The translations under genes were made by a program, and so were the position numbers. Of a stretch of DNA of 64,000 bases, positions 34,990-44,654 are shown piece after piece (the first letter of the stretch is position 1; every line of letters begins with the position of its first letter). Origin of the DNA: Nephrocerus scutellatus (lineage: Eukaryota; Arthropoda; Insecta; Diptera; Pipunculidae); contig OX352763.1 in NCBI GenBank assembly GCA_947095585.1, positions 14,495,462 through 14,559,461 on the forward strand. Direction: 5' to 3'. The notes under the pieces are model-generated. The model saw nothing but the letters and a program-made list of their open reading frames with translations. It searched no databases and had not been told where the DNA came from.

Positions 34990-35430
34990 TGGTTCTAAAC
35001 GAACGTGTGCCACGGAAACCACTGCTTGAAGGGGCCTAAATTGAACGATAGAAGTTCGGAGTAGTCAGTAAACGCAATATAGTCAAAACAGAGGCAATTA
35101 TTGATTACGAACGGTGGAGCATCTGAGACGTTCGTGTATAACAGGACCAGCTTGGCCTTGGGGTAGTTAGTGAGGTATTTGTTAGACTGCAAAAAGGTTA
35201 GAAGTTGCTTTCGTAATGAACTACAAGAGCGAAAGATTTGTTCAGAAGGAATATGGTGTGAAATCGGCTTTTCCAAAGGGGAAATGGTCAAACTGGGACA
35301 GTTTGGTATAGTCAATTGGTACAATGTAGTCAGAACAGAGGTACTGGTTAGACTTATATATTTTTTTAGCAACAGTTCTTCGTTTGCAATGAACAGTGTG
35401 AGCGAAAGCCTACCAGGAAAAAGTCTCAAA
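34990..35430 (-). other. Unrecognised 144-codon ORF containing an internal duplication
   Basis: The frame 34,995-35,429 is long for this composition but matches nothing I know. In a neighbouring frame near 35,335 the minus strand reads LCSDYIVPIDYTKLSQFD. About 245 bp downstream the ORF itself reads LCFDYIAFTDYSELLSFN. The shared pattern LC.DYI...DY..L..F shows an old tandem duplication of at least 50 bp, now partly frameshifted. This suggests a decayed coding sequence of a repeat-containing protein, host or transposon. There is no signal peptide and I cannot name it. Confidence 0.35.
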
Positions 35431-35515
35431 CATTACGGCTGAATTCTCATTTGGCTTACTTTGATTTTTTTGCCCATTATCCTCTCTTATTTTTTCTAAC
35501 CGTCTTTAAAGTATA

Positions 35516-35812
35516 TTATTACGAAAGGTAGTTAGAAGTAGATGTCGCTAAGGGAGTATAAATGGAACAAGGCATTTCACCGGTACAAAATTTCAAACTT
35601 CTCCAATTTTGGACTAGAAAGATGCATGTTAAAATAACGTCTAAAAACAAATCAACAACTGGGACAAAAAGGTCGGGTCTATACCGATTTAAACGAGTTT
35701 GTTTGCTAAAACGAATAAACGATGATTTGAATGTATACAACTTTTCTTGGTACTGTCGTAAAGTTGTTCTCACTGCAGTGTTCAATAAAAACTCCCAAAG
35801 AAAACGAAAGTA
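35516..35812 (+). mobile_element. Short LTR-like element
   Basis: Starts ATTACGAAAGGTAGTTAGAA, close to the TTACGAAAAGTAGTTAG start of the LTR at 26,525. It has a TATA box (GAGTATAAATGG at about 35,556) and a polyadenylation signal (CAATAAAAAC at about 35,783), about 300 bp in all. The body does not match the other LTRs, so it is a separate family or a diverged copy. No internal region flanks it. An 83-codon plus-strand frame here is probably fortuitous. Confidence 0.45.
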
Positions 35813-37259
35813 AATCCACCCGTTTGTTGGTACCTAATTTCAAAGGCCAACAACGAGGGCTAGTATGTACTATGCCAATGTTTTAGCATTTCTTTATTGC
35901 CAATCTAAAACCAGAAGGTCAAAATACAAATGTCCTGTCACTTATTTGGATAATTACAACATCTCAGCATCCTACTAGAAACCCATCAGCAGCAGCATTG
36001 AACCCAGGACATACAAATGGAGTTGTGTCCGCCTCAACGCTCGATAAATCCAACGAACAAGGCACGGTTTTAGTTCAATTACTTCTCATTAATCGTTAAT
36101 TGCCAACATCCCTTGTTGACTTCATTCCATTAAACGAACCGAAAAGCGAATCGGGAATCTCTTAAAGTGGTGGCGGGTGGTCAAAGTGAGACTTTGGGGC
36201 CGACAACAACAAAGAGCATTAAAATTAAACTGACTACTCGGACGGCGAACGTGCCATCTCATCGCGATATCATCATTACAATCATCAATTCCTGTTCTCT
36301 AAGACCTGACAACAAGTACAGTGATTATAATATAAAGGAGTGTGGCTTTCACCCGGATGACGCAGGCGTTGGCAAATACTTTGAGTGCCACTCAATGGTG
36401 TATAATAGTGTGACGGGCTATTTGTGTGAATCGATAGTGTGCGCGTGTCTATGTGCGCGTGTCTATGTTCTAGGGCGCTTTCAACTTCCGTGATATCATA
36501 TCCCACTCTTTACTAAGTTCTAAGTAATGTGCAACGATGGAATAAATTAAATGAAGCATCTCGCGCTGATTCTGATACAAGGACGACCGTTGCTTGTGTA
36601 GTTTAACTAACTTTCTCTAAAGCATCTTTCTTGCTGTTTGTTTTACGCTTTGACTCCTCTTTCTTTTTTTTCCGCCTTCTTGTTAATATTTGCTTCACGT
36701 CTTTTTGGACCTTCAACGCCACCATCACTATCTCTTGCCGTTAATGCTCTAGAGTCGAATATTAAATGGAACACGAATTTCAACTCAAAGGAGATTATGT
36801 GTGTTTTGCTCCTTCGCGTAGAAGTTTGCTCTCGGAAGTGTTTGCTGAAACTGGCAGCGTAAGGCACAGATAAAAGACAACAAAAAAATCAATTGCAATT
36901 TGTCACGTGGTTACCAGACCTTTTTCTAGTTACAAACTTTGATAAAAGTTAAATAAAAATATGTTGAAATTTCTTATCGTCACATTTTCTTTTTAAAAAA
37001 TTTAATTTTTTTAAATTCTCTATATTAACGTGCGTTTGTGTTCTTATTTGTTTATGGCTATCTGGCCAAATCTTGTGATCAATTGTTAATCTACTTCCTA
37101 AAACTATGCACACATGTGTATCTCTGATGACAACATAACATAAACATATTGCCAAAGAAGTACTCCTGAATGACTTGCGCCACGGGGGGATATGCTTGAA
37201 TTAGCTCGATCTTCAAATTTTAAACTCATGTATATCACTGATTCTCTATTAGGAGATAC
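35813..37259. other. AT-rich stretch, no gene seen
   Basis: No supported feature. Frames of 60-108 codons near 36,167-36,867 overlap on both strands and show no family resemblance. Confidence 0.45.
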
Positions 37260-38240
37260 GGGTTGGGATGTTTTTTAAAATCTTTTATTTAACTTGACTT
37301 GGCCCCCTTTTGTCTGTATTTTAGACCACTTCGAGGTAATCTTTAACCACCTTCCACACGACAAAATAGCATTTTTTATATTTCGTCATAACGAGTGTCG
37401 CGTGTGCTGTGTGACGCGTGTGATGGGTTAAATTTTTTTTGTGACTTATTTGAGGTTGAAATTTGACATTTGGAAAGTGCCTAATTCCAAAACAGCATTT
37501 TTTATATTCCGAGTATGACACGTGTCGCGTGTCGCGTGTAGCGCGTGTGATGGGTTGAATAAATTTTTTGTTCGTCTTTTTGAGATCCTTTTTTAACCAA
37601 CTTCTACACAACCTAGAGAGCTGAAATTTTGTCAGTATCTAAGTCCAAATTAGCATTTTTTATAATCCGAGCATGATGCGTGTAGCGTGCTGCATGTGAT
37701 GAGTTGAACTTTTTTTTTCGACTTCTTTAAGATCCTTTTTAACCAACTTCAAGAGAGCTGAAATTTTGTTAGTATCTAAGTCCAAAATAGAATTTTTTAC
37801 AATCCGAGTAAGATGCATATCGCGTGTCGCGTGTGTCGCACACATGACCTCGACTGTGTTGAAATTTTGTGAGTTTCTGAGTCAAAAATAGCATTTTTTA
37901 TATTCAACGTATGACGCGTGTTACGTTTTGCGTGTGGCACGCGTGATGCTGTGATATTTGCTCGTTGTTGAGGTCTTTTTTAACCACCTTTCGCACGACC
38001 TAGTGGGCTGAAATTTTGTGAGAGGCTCAATGTCAGGGGCCCATTTTGATAACATTTTTAACGTGTATCGCGAGTATCGTGTGGTGCGTGGAAAAAATAA
38101 AATTGTTTGAAATAGCTCCGACCTCAAAAACAGATATTTTTGCGATTATTACCAAATAATAAACGACTATGTGGCGTGTTTCGATGTAATCGTACATATA
38201 AAAGTTGTTTTAAAAATTAAAAAGGTTTTATTCAATACTT
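37260..38240 (+). repeat. Repeat R array with both termini
   Basis: The left end (GTTTTTTAAAATCTTTTATT then TAACTTGACTTGG) is shared with 33,130 and 58,695. Inside, at least five monomers repeat the order TTTTTAACCACCTT..CACGACC, GAGCTGAAATTTTGTGAG, TCTAAGTCCAAAATAGC, ATTTTTTATA, and a CG-rich block such as GTGTCGCGTGTCGCGTGTAG. The GCATTTTTTATA word lies at 37,369, 37,495, 37,653, 37,790 (altered) and 37,891, giving spacings of 126, 158, 137 and 101 bp. The right end (CAGATATTTTTGCGATTATT, then GTGGCGTGTTTCGATG and TATAAAAGT) is shared, inverted, with 57,375-57,450. Frames through the array are byproducts of the repeat. No transposase is present, so it looks like a non-autonomous element or satellite-like array. 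Confidence 0.8.
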
Positions 38241-38340
38241 TTGTTTGTGATCGTTTTGTGAACTTGTGAAAAGCTATTTGTTTTGCGATATCGCGTCACA
38301 GTATTAGTCACATCATTGTGTTACATTTTTTAACACAACA

Positions 38341-38620
38341 CTGAACTCACACCCACTGACCTCACACCCACTGACTTCCCGCCCACTGACCACCAACCCA
38401 TTGACCTCATACACACTGACCCACCACCCACTGAACTCACACCCACTGACCTCACAACCACTGATCTTCCGCCCACTGACCACCTACCCATTGACCTCAT
38501 ACACACTGACCCACCACCCACTGAACTCACACCCACTGACGCCACGTCCTATTACACCCGCGTACCCGGCTTCTCCATCCCACTGACCCCCGCCCACTGA
38601 CGCCACGCCCACTTAAACCC
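38341..38620 (+). repeat. 90-bp higher-order minisatellite of 10-bp units
   Basis: A 90-bp unit starting CTGAACTCACACCCACTGAC begins at 38,341, 38,431 and 38,521. The first two units differ at only about six positions; the third decays after 25 bp. Each 90-bp unit is made of about nine 10-bp words of the form CACCCACTGA with variable positions. Both strands therefore stay open for 60-70 codons, but the repetitive peptides have no other support as proteins. Confidence 0.9.
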
Positions 38621-38639
38621 CAATAACTAACCAACTTAC

Positions 38640-38975
38640 CAATCCAGAAAACTATAGAATCGACGTGAATTTGAGCCAAATCGTTCCATAAATAAGAATT
38701 TTCGGAAAAAAAGACACCAGCGCCACCTAACGGGTCCAAATTTTGTCAACGACTTTCTTTTTATTTAAATATTATATGGTGTGAATTTGAGCTAAATCGT
38801 TCCATAAATAAGAATTTTCAGAAAAAAAAGATACCAGCGCTACCTAGCGGGTGTTTTAATAGTTATTATGCTATTCCTGGCGGAGATAAATCCAACAAAA
38901 CAAAAATCATAAAAATCGGTCCAGCCGTTCTCGAGTTATAAATGGTGTAACTAACCCGACTTTGTTTTATATATA
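38640..38975 (+). repeat. Dispersed-repeat tail with a 116-bp tandem duplication
   Basis: GTGAATTTGAGCCAAATCGT at 38,665 recurs as GTGAATTTGAGCTAAATCGT at 38,781, both followed by TCCATAAATAAGAATTTTC and ACCAGCGC.ACCTA.CGGG, an offset of 116 bp. Downstream comes AAAATCGGTCCAGCCGTTCT then CGAGTTATAAATGG, a tail common at the 3' ends of insect LINEs and SINEs, and AACTAACCCGACTTTG. The minisatellite upstream may be part of the same element, which would then span about 38,330-38,975. Confidence 0.55.
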
Positions 38976-39649
38976 GTTTCAAATATAGACTTTACATAAA
39001 AAATTTCAATTTTTATTTGATGTTTTTTTTTATAAAGAAAAAAAGAAATGTTTGGCTACCCTCAAAATACTAGACAACTAAAGAATACCTACTGAAATTT
39101 CGTAAGTGTGTGTCTTCATTATTTACATGTTTACTGTTGCAGCACTGAAACAACATCTCATCTCATCTCATGTCAACTAAACTCAAATCTCAGCTCCTCC
39201 AATAACTGATGTTAGAGAAGTAAACCGGCACGCATTGGCTGTCCACTTGACTTTCTACTGATGTTATGGTGTCGTTTGAAGATAGTACATGATTCACAAA
39301 ATTAACTTTCAAGAAGATTTGAAAATGTGTTGTTTTAGATGTCATGCTGCACTATAAGAGAGATACACAAATACAAAAAATACATTATTTAAAAGAGTGA
39401 ATGTTTTATCACAGCTCACCGCTTCGTTTGCACTCGTGAACAGTAGCCAAAGTGAGTGTTAATTTGGTGACGGATTAATTCTCAATTCAGGGCATTTGGG
39501 TATTTTACTCGCATGTAACTAGATAATAAATGACTGTGATTTTCCTCCATTAGCCAAGCATTCCCCACCGACTCCGCAACCACTTCACCAGCGACCCCCT
39601 GACCAAGCGACTACCTTAACGGTTATTCCGTAAGACTGGGATTACTGAG
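38976..39649. other. Stretch without a gene; ATCTC microsatellite
   Basis: No supported gene. An (ATCTC)n microsatellite of about four units lies at 39,153-39,172. The last 100 bp (TTAGCCAAGCATTCCCCACC onward) may be the decayed start of the family D LINE fragment that follows. Confidence 0.4.
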
Positions 39650-40135
39650 GCAAAAAAAAATAATGAATGTGATTTCGATCTAGCTGAACTGAACAACGAC
39701 TTTCTCGGTAATATGGATTTTGACAACTAATTTGATTTTACATCTGTTAGTGAGCCATCAGATTCTAGGTTTACCGACTTTGAACTACTTGACTGTGTAC
39801 TATGTTGCAACCATTTAAACGAATTTCCCGGGCGAAGACGGTATCTTAATACGTTTTTGCCCTGATTATCTTATATTTTACGCACATCATTAATCACTGA
39901 ATTACACCATCCACCTTTCCACAATCTTAGAAAACTTCCCTTTTGCTAAAAATGAACATAGTCTCCATTAACATTTATAGGATTTATAGGCTTTTTAGCA
40001 TCTGGCCATGCATGTCAAACGTAACGTTTTCGAGAAGATCTTAGCAAATCATTTGTCACAAAATACTTAAGTTAGTCCTCTCCAATCGGGATTCAGAACA
40101 GATTAAAGTTATTCTGAAGCAATGTTAATGGTCAA
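39650..40135 (+). pseudogene. Family D LINE, RT N-terminal region
   Basis: The + strand reads LNNDFLGNMDFDN, FDFTSVSEPSDSRFTDFELL and, after stops and frameshifts, HVKRNVFEKILANHLSQNT and SPLQSGFRTD. This is the start of a CR1/jockey-type RT: the FTFFGV-like region, the P.S..SKVFE.IL...L block, and the LQ.GFR.. block. The proline-rich fingers between them are mostly lost and the catalytic blocks are absent. Probably the same family as 20,290-20,790. Confidence 0.65.
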
Positions 40136-40388
40136 CCTGTTTTAAGGAAAAGAATGGGGACGACTTTGACTTCTCGATAGCTTTTGATTGTGAAAAATTA
40201 TATTCCATGCTGGAATTTAACAGACATTTGTGAGTTCGGCGTAAGGAATTTAAAGCTTTTCTTACAAAAGCTGCCAACGGTGACTTTCGTTCTGATTTCA
40301 AAACTGTGACGAATGGTTTATTTTTGAGCCTATAGCATTTTTCACAGTTATTCATGATTGGCCTCTCATATGCCTTTATGCATTGATA

Positions 40389-40610
40389 CATGTTATTACG
40401 AAAATATATTAAGTACACTTAACAGCGGCATCTGTAGATTGTATATACAATTGTATATACTGAAATTGCATGAAGGGAATTTTATTTAAATGAAACCAGA
40501 ATGTTCTGGTATTTGCTAGATGGTTCGAATAGAATAGAATAGAAAAGAGTAGAACATTCTCGAATTTGTTGACTAGGTATAAATATCCCATAGTTTGCCG
40601 CAGTAAGTTA
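40389..40610 (+). mobile_element. Gypsy-like LTR remnant, left part
   Basis: Starts TGTTATTACGAAAATATATT. Contains the GTTCTGGTATTTGCTAGATG block, an ATAGA-rich run (GAATAGAATAGAATAGA at 40,527), AACATTCTCGAATTTGTTGA and the promoter-like TAGGTATAAATATCC (TATA box at about 40,577), each matching 1,517-1,640. It stops exactly at a TA (40,609-40,610), where the DD41D transposon begins. The right part resumes at 41,915. Confidence 0.65.
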
Positions 40611-41914
40611 ACGGGTGTTTTTTTAAGAGGTTGCCGATTTTTTTTTTGAATAAAACACATATAAAATTATGAAATGACCAAAATTTTTTTTTATTTGGTA
40701 GATAATTTTTTGGCATTTAACATTTAAACACAATTTCTGGCATATGGCTACCACGACTATTTTTCACAAATGTCATTCTGGAGGTCCAATTTTCCAGCAC
40801 TTTTTCAAGCATTTGAGGACGTATGTCAGCAATGACACGTTTAATATTGGTTTCCAAAGCGTCAATCGATTGAGGTTTATCCACATAAACCAATGACTTC
40901 ACGTATCCCCACAAAAAGTAATCGAGTGGCGTCAAATCGCACGAACGCGGAGGCCAATTCACCGGACCATTTCTCGAAATAATGTTGTCGTTGAAAGTTT
41001 CTTTCAATAAGTCGATTGTTTCACGTGCTGTATGGCAAGTGGCACCATCTTGTTGAAACCACATTTCATCCATATCCATATCTTCAAGATTTGACAACAA
41101 AAACTCATTTAACATGGTTCTGTATCGATTTCCATTCACGGTAACGCGTCGTCCTTCCTCATTTTTAAAGAAATATGGACCGATGATCCCACCAGCCCAT
41201 AGACCGCACCAAACAGTACATTTATCAGGATGCATTGGTAATTCTTGAACGGCGTGTGGATTATCTTTGCTCCAAATGCGACAATTTTGTTTGTTGACGT
41301 ATCCATTTAACAAAAAATGCGCCTCATCACTGAAGAGAATTTTACGGTAAAAAAATGGATCTTCGTTCAATTGATTTAACGACCAATCACTGAATTCACG
41401 GCGCAAACGATGGTCGTGTGGCTTTAATTCTTGCACCAATTGAATTTTGTATGGCACCAAACCCAAATCTTTACGTAAAATTTTCCATAAAGTCGATGGA
41501 CAAAGTCCAATTTGCTGAGCACGACGACGAATCGATAAATTGTCGTTTTCTTCGACACTGGCCTCAACGACAGCAATATTTTCTTCTGTACGAACTCTTC
41601 TCATTCTTGTCGGTGGCTTGGCATCCAAAAGAGTGAATGTAGACCGAAATTTGGTAATTACGTTCTTTATGGTGGTCTCTGACGGACGATTATGTGCACC
41701 ATAAAATTCACGAAGTGCTCTATAAACATTTTTAATTGAACACTGATTTTGAAAATAAATTTCCACGATTTGAAAACGTTGTTCTGGAGTTAACCTATTT
41801 ATAATGATTTGCCAAACAATACTGAGTAGAAATGCCACTTTGAGCTGTCAAAACAACTGTCATAAAATAAAACGACATCTATCGGAAAAACAAACCTCCT
41901 AAAAAAACACCCAT
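40611..41914 (-). mobile_element. Complete mariner-superfamily element, DD41D (rosa-like)
   Basis: The ends are inverted repeats of 22 bp: ACGGGTGTTTTTTTAAGAGG then TT at 40,611, and on the opposite strand ATGGGTGTTTTTTTAGGAGG then TT at 41,914. They differ at two positions. A TA lies directly outside each end (40,609-40,610 and 41,915-41,916), the target duplication of the Tc1/mariner superfamily. The 1,304-bp length is normal for mariners. It holds one intact ORF on the minus strand with 76 bp of 5' and 106 bp of 3' untranslated sequence. It lies inside an LTR remnant, and the related LTR at 1,517-1,832 shows the site without it. Confidence 0.93.
40717..41838 (-). CDS. Intact DD41D mariner transposase (rosa-like), 373 aa
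   Basis: Cut-and-paste transposase that binds the terminal repeats, excises the element and inserts it at TA. Residues 18-62 form a helix-turn-helix typical of the superfamily (LTPEQRFQIVEIYF to TIKNVITKFR), followed by a basic linker (RMRRVRTEEN, 79-87) and a second helix-turn-helix (88-125, with STLWKILRKDLG). The catalytic triad is D171 (ILFSDEAHF), D264 (WFQQDGATCH) and D306 (CDLTPLDYFLWG). There are 41 residues between the last two, which defines DD41D, as in rosa of Ceratitis and the Visitor group. VPYKIQLVQEL (128-138) stands where mariners have the WVPHEL motif. The ATG is the only Met before residue 79, so the start is safe. No stop, frameshift or missing catalytic residue: it could be active. 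Family known; activity inferred. Confidence 0.92.
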   Translation of the reverse strand: MAFLLSIVWQIIINRLTPEQRFQIVEIYFQNQCSIKNVYRALREFYGAHNRPSETTIKNVITKFRSTFTLLDAKPPTRMRRVRTEENIAVVEASVEENDNLSIRRRAQQIGLCPSTLWKILRKDLGLVPYKIQLVQELKPHDHRLRREFSDWSLNQLNEDPFFYRKILFSDEAHFLLNGYVNKQNCRIWSKDNPHAVQELPMHPDKCTVWCGLWAGGIIGPYFFKNEEGRRVTVNGNRYRTMLNEFLLSNLEDMDMDEMWFQQDGATCHTARETIDLLKETFNDNIISRNGPVNWPPRSCDLTPLDYFLWGYVKSLVYVDKPQSIDALETNIKRVIADIRPQMLEKVLENWTSRMTFVKNSRGSHMPEIVFKC

Positions 41915-42051
41915 TAGTTATGATTTGGATCAGAGTACTTGCAAGTAGATAGAGCAGTGTTATTTGGAATACAAGTATTATTGTGAATATGAATATTATT
42001 TGTGTGAATAATAAATAATCACCAGTGTAAGTTTGTGAACTTGTGAACTAA
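41915..42051 (+). mobile_element. Gypsy-like LTR remnant, right part
   Basis: Resumes the LTR interrupted at 40,610: GCAAGTAGATAGAGCAGTG, a GTGAATAATAAATAATCACC block and AGTGTAAGTTTGTGAAC, matching 1,655-1,740. It ends at about 42,051, where a family A LINE fragment begins, so the LTR lost its 3' end or was cut by that LINE. Confidence 0.65.
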
Positions 42052-43085
42052 GGAGTGCAGGTTCAAGGGCGTAGCATTCGCTATTGCTTCCTGTATAGAA
42101 GCCCCAAGTTAGACAGTGTTTCAACTCAGAACGAGTTTGATGCACTGTCTGATTCAATTTTAAGAATTGTCAAAAAATACGAGTATCGTAAAACTGAAAT
42201 CGTCGTTGCGGGCGATTCCAATGTACACAATTCTAGGTGGCTTTGCTATTCTGGCCAGATAACACCCGAAGGAAGGTGTGTTGAGTTGTTCGTTGAGTTT
42301 AATCTCCTTCGCTTGTAAATGAGCCTACAAGAATACCTGAAGTTGCAAATCATTTCGCAAACACTGTTGACATGTTCCTTACCTCTCGTCCTAATAATTA
42401 TTCCATCAATGTATTATCGCCTCTAGGCTCTGACCATTGTCTTGTATCAGCTAATTTCTCGTAAATAAACCACGCAGTTAGAGAAAAAAACAGTATGGAA
42501 ATACGAGAAAGCCAATTGGGACGGCCTTAACAATTTTTTTGGGAGAATTAACTGATCGCTATTGTTTCGTGATAGCAAAGTGTATAGCGCCGTCTACGAC
42601 CAAAAATTGAGGTTGAAAACACCACATTGTCCCAAAGGTACATTAAATTGGGGAGATTGGCAATAGAGTAGAATTCAATACTTCCAAAACCCAATGCTGT
42701 CTCCTGTCGTCTAAGCGAATTCTAAATCCCATGCCAATATCCATGAATGGAACTTGCAACGAGGAAACTGAAAAAGTCGCAATTCTCGGTATGTGCGTTA
42801 GCGACAAGCTTCGTTGGAATGACCACATATTCATCGTCGCCAAAAATGCTGCGAAATTTTTAGGTTTTCTAGCCCGGTGCAAGAAATATTTAACACTTTC
42901 TGATCTGGCTACTATCTATAAGGCTTTTGTTCTGCCTGGCTCTGTCTTTCTATGATCCACAAGCATTGAAGGCACAAGCTCATGGACATCTCCTCTTTTC
43001 ACCACCTTTTCTTTAACACCCACGCTGTGCCAAGCATATAGCCGAGCATTATAAGGGTGCGAACCGCTTGATGCAATTTTAATAC
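42052..43085 (+). pseudogene. Family A LINE, internally deleted copy
   Basis: The + strand starts within the endonuclease: YCFLYRSPKLDSVSTQNEFD, then EIVVAGDSNVHNSRWLC (the GDFN catalytic Asp-Asn motif, here GDSN) and QITPEGRCVELFVEFNLL. After a stop comes KPRS/REKNSMEIRESQLGRP-type degenerate linker text (42,480-42,560). The RT fingers and palm are missing. From 42,700 the frame resumes at RLSERILNPMPISMNG, DKLRWNDHIFIVAKNAAKFL and ARCKKYLTLSDLATIYKAF, then the 3' region (about 42,955-43,085) matching 51,120-51,210 and 11,040-11,100. It is non-functional. Confidence 0.8.
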
Positions 43086-44487
43086 CTAAACTAAGAACCG
43101 GTTCCTCATTTGATTGTATAAGCAGATAGATGATTAACTTTGAATTTTTTACATTAGTTCCGTATTTGTTACTTAGAAATTCAAATTTGGAAAAAGATGA
43201 AACACCTAATGTAACCATAACTATAATTTTCTGGTCCATAGAGAAACTTTAAAGCATTTAAACCATTTCATATTTTTCACAGTCACATGTCATTTAAAAA
43301 ATGTTCCAGCACTGTATTCTGATTTTTTTAAAATTTTGTTAAGTTTCTCTTATCTGTGATTTTTGTTTTATCTTTTTGCGAGCATTGTTCGTCATGCCAA
43401 GAGACTGACCACATTTACCAAGTACATATAAATCAAATGCGCAAAAACTGGATCGATTCTACTGGATAAGATAGTGCAATTGTGATCTGTAATCCCTGTT
43501 CCGTGCTTTACTGGTCTTCACTGCATTCCTAAAAAATCGGAATAGCTGTGGAACCGATTTAAATGTTAATCCAACATCAGCTACATACAGCATCAATGGT
43601 GACATCGTCGATTCATTTCTACAAGTCATCCCATGTCTAATGTATATGTATATATATATATAAATATATATATGCTATGCATGATTTACCTTTCCGATTG
43701 ACCACTGAATGACATTTTTTTATGTATAATGTGGATGTAAATAGTAATTCGAATTTTCTGTGTGGAGTAACAATATTAAAGTGATTTGCATAGGGATTTA
43801 TACAAATTATCTATATATGTAGACACATGTAAGTTCAATGGCGGTTATTCGTGGTCTTGCATGCAAAATGAAACATTTTATCTATGTATAGATATACAAT
43901 TTTAATGTATATTTAGTTCTGCGTTGTACTCAGGTGAAGACGGACAAACGGCATAACTCCTATGCGCTTAGATTTTAGATTTTGATGGTCATTTCAGGAG
44001 ATAAATGGGCACAGAATGATATTGGACAGACTAGCATTCGACTATGGATATCAGGCAAGCTGACGAAATTGACTTTTTCGATGTAAAATTTGTGACCAGA
44101 TCCTGAAGTCTCAGATCTCAGATTGCGTCACGTCTCAACGCATATTTGCCCAAAGGGGTTGTTAGCCTTGTAAGAATTCTGTTATGCCACGTTTTGACTG
44201 TGAAGATGATCAGGATGTTTTGACTGTTATGATGTTTACTTCTGTAGTCGTAAGTGCTATGTAAGTGTCTTATATTAGTTGTATAACATGATGTATGGCT
44301 AGGATTTAGTTCACTGGTTAAGAACTATTGGGTCTTTTATTGGTTGTTGTTGCTTAGTTTGCTTGTTTCATGAATTTGCGTCAGTACATTCATACTTATA
44401 TTGCTTACGTAGCAATTTATGGCAATTATTTTTACGATCTGATAATGCAATTTAATTTCGGAAAAAACAAATCATTCTGCGTTGAAT
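43086..44487. other. AT-rich stretch; weak LINE trace at 43,550; TA microsatellite
   Basis: Near 43,560-43,635 the + strand reads LNVNPTSATYSINGDIVDSF, which resembles the NP.KT..L.ING region after YADD in CR1-type LINEs, but the evidence is thin. A TA-rich microsatellite lies at 43,643-43,676. Nothing else is recognised. Confidence 0.35.
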
Positions 44488-44650
44488 TCATGTCACTGCA
44501 CCTGCTGTACATCGATTTTGAGAAGGCGTTTGACAGTGCCAATAGACAGTTTATCTGGCTCGCCTTGCGCAGGAGAGGTATACCCGATAAACTAATAGCT
44601 ATTATTGAAGCAACCTTAATGTCATGTGTTGCATAGAGGAAATCGACCTT
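44488..44650 (+). pseudogene. Family E (RTE-type) LINE, RT block A
   Basis: Within an 88-codon frame the segment LHLLYIDFEKAFDSANRQFI and WLALRRRGIPDKLIAIIEAT matches RT block A of RTE-type LINEs. The catalytic Asp of YIDFEKAFD is kept. Just before the frame stop the text corresponds to VLHRGK, the block that continues at 60,880 in another copy. The rest of RT is missing and a minus-strand family C LINE begins immediately after. Confidence 0.8.
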
Positions 44651-44654
44651 AAAA

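Noticed and set aside
37321..38127. Several His/Thr/Arg-rich minus-strand ORFs
   Set aside because: They repeat with the R monomers and are byproducts of ACACGCG words, not independent genes.
37260..38240. CRISPR array
   Set aside because: Monomers are long, diverged and lack constant short repeats with unique spacers; composition and context are of a eukaryotic repeat.
38330..38739. Repetitive Ser/Gly/Val-rich or Pro/Leu/Thr-rich small proteins on both strands
   Set aside because: Open frames are forced by the 90-bp minisatellite period, a multiple of three; no start context or other support.
41418..41636. 72-codon plus-strand ORF
   Set aside because: Shadow frame on the opposite strand of the DD41D transposase.
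43560..43640. Separate CR1-type LINE fragment
   Set aside because: Only about 20 residues resemble the family, with no neighbouring block in the right order; left as a remark.
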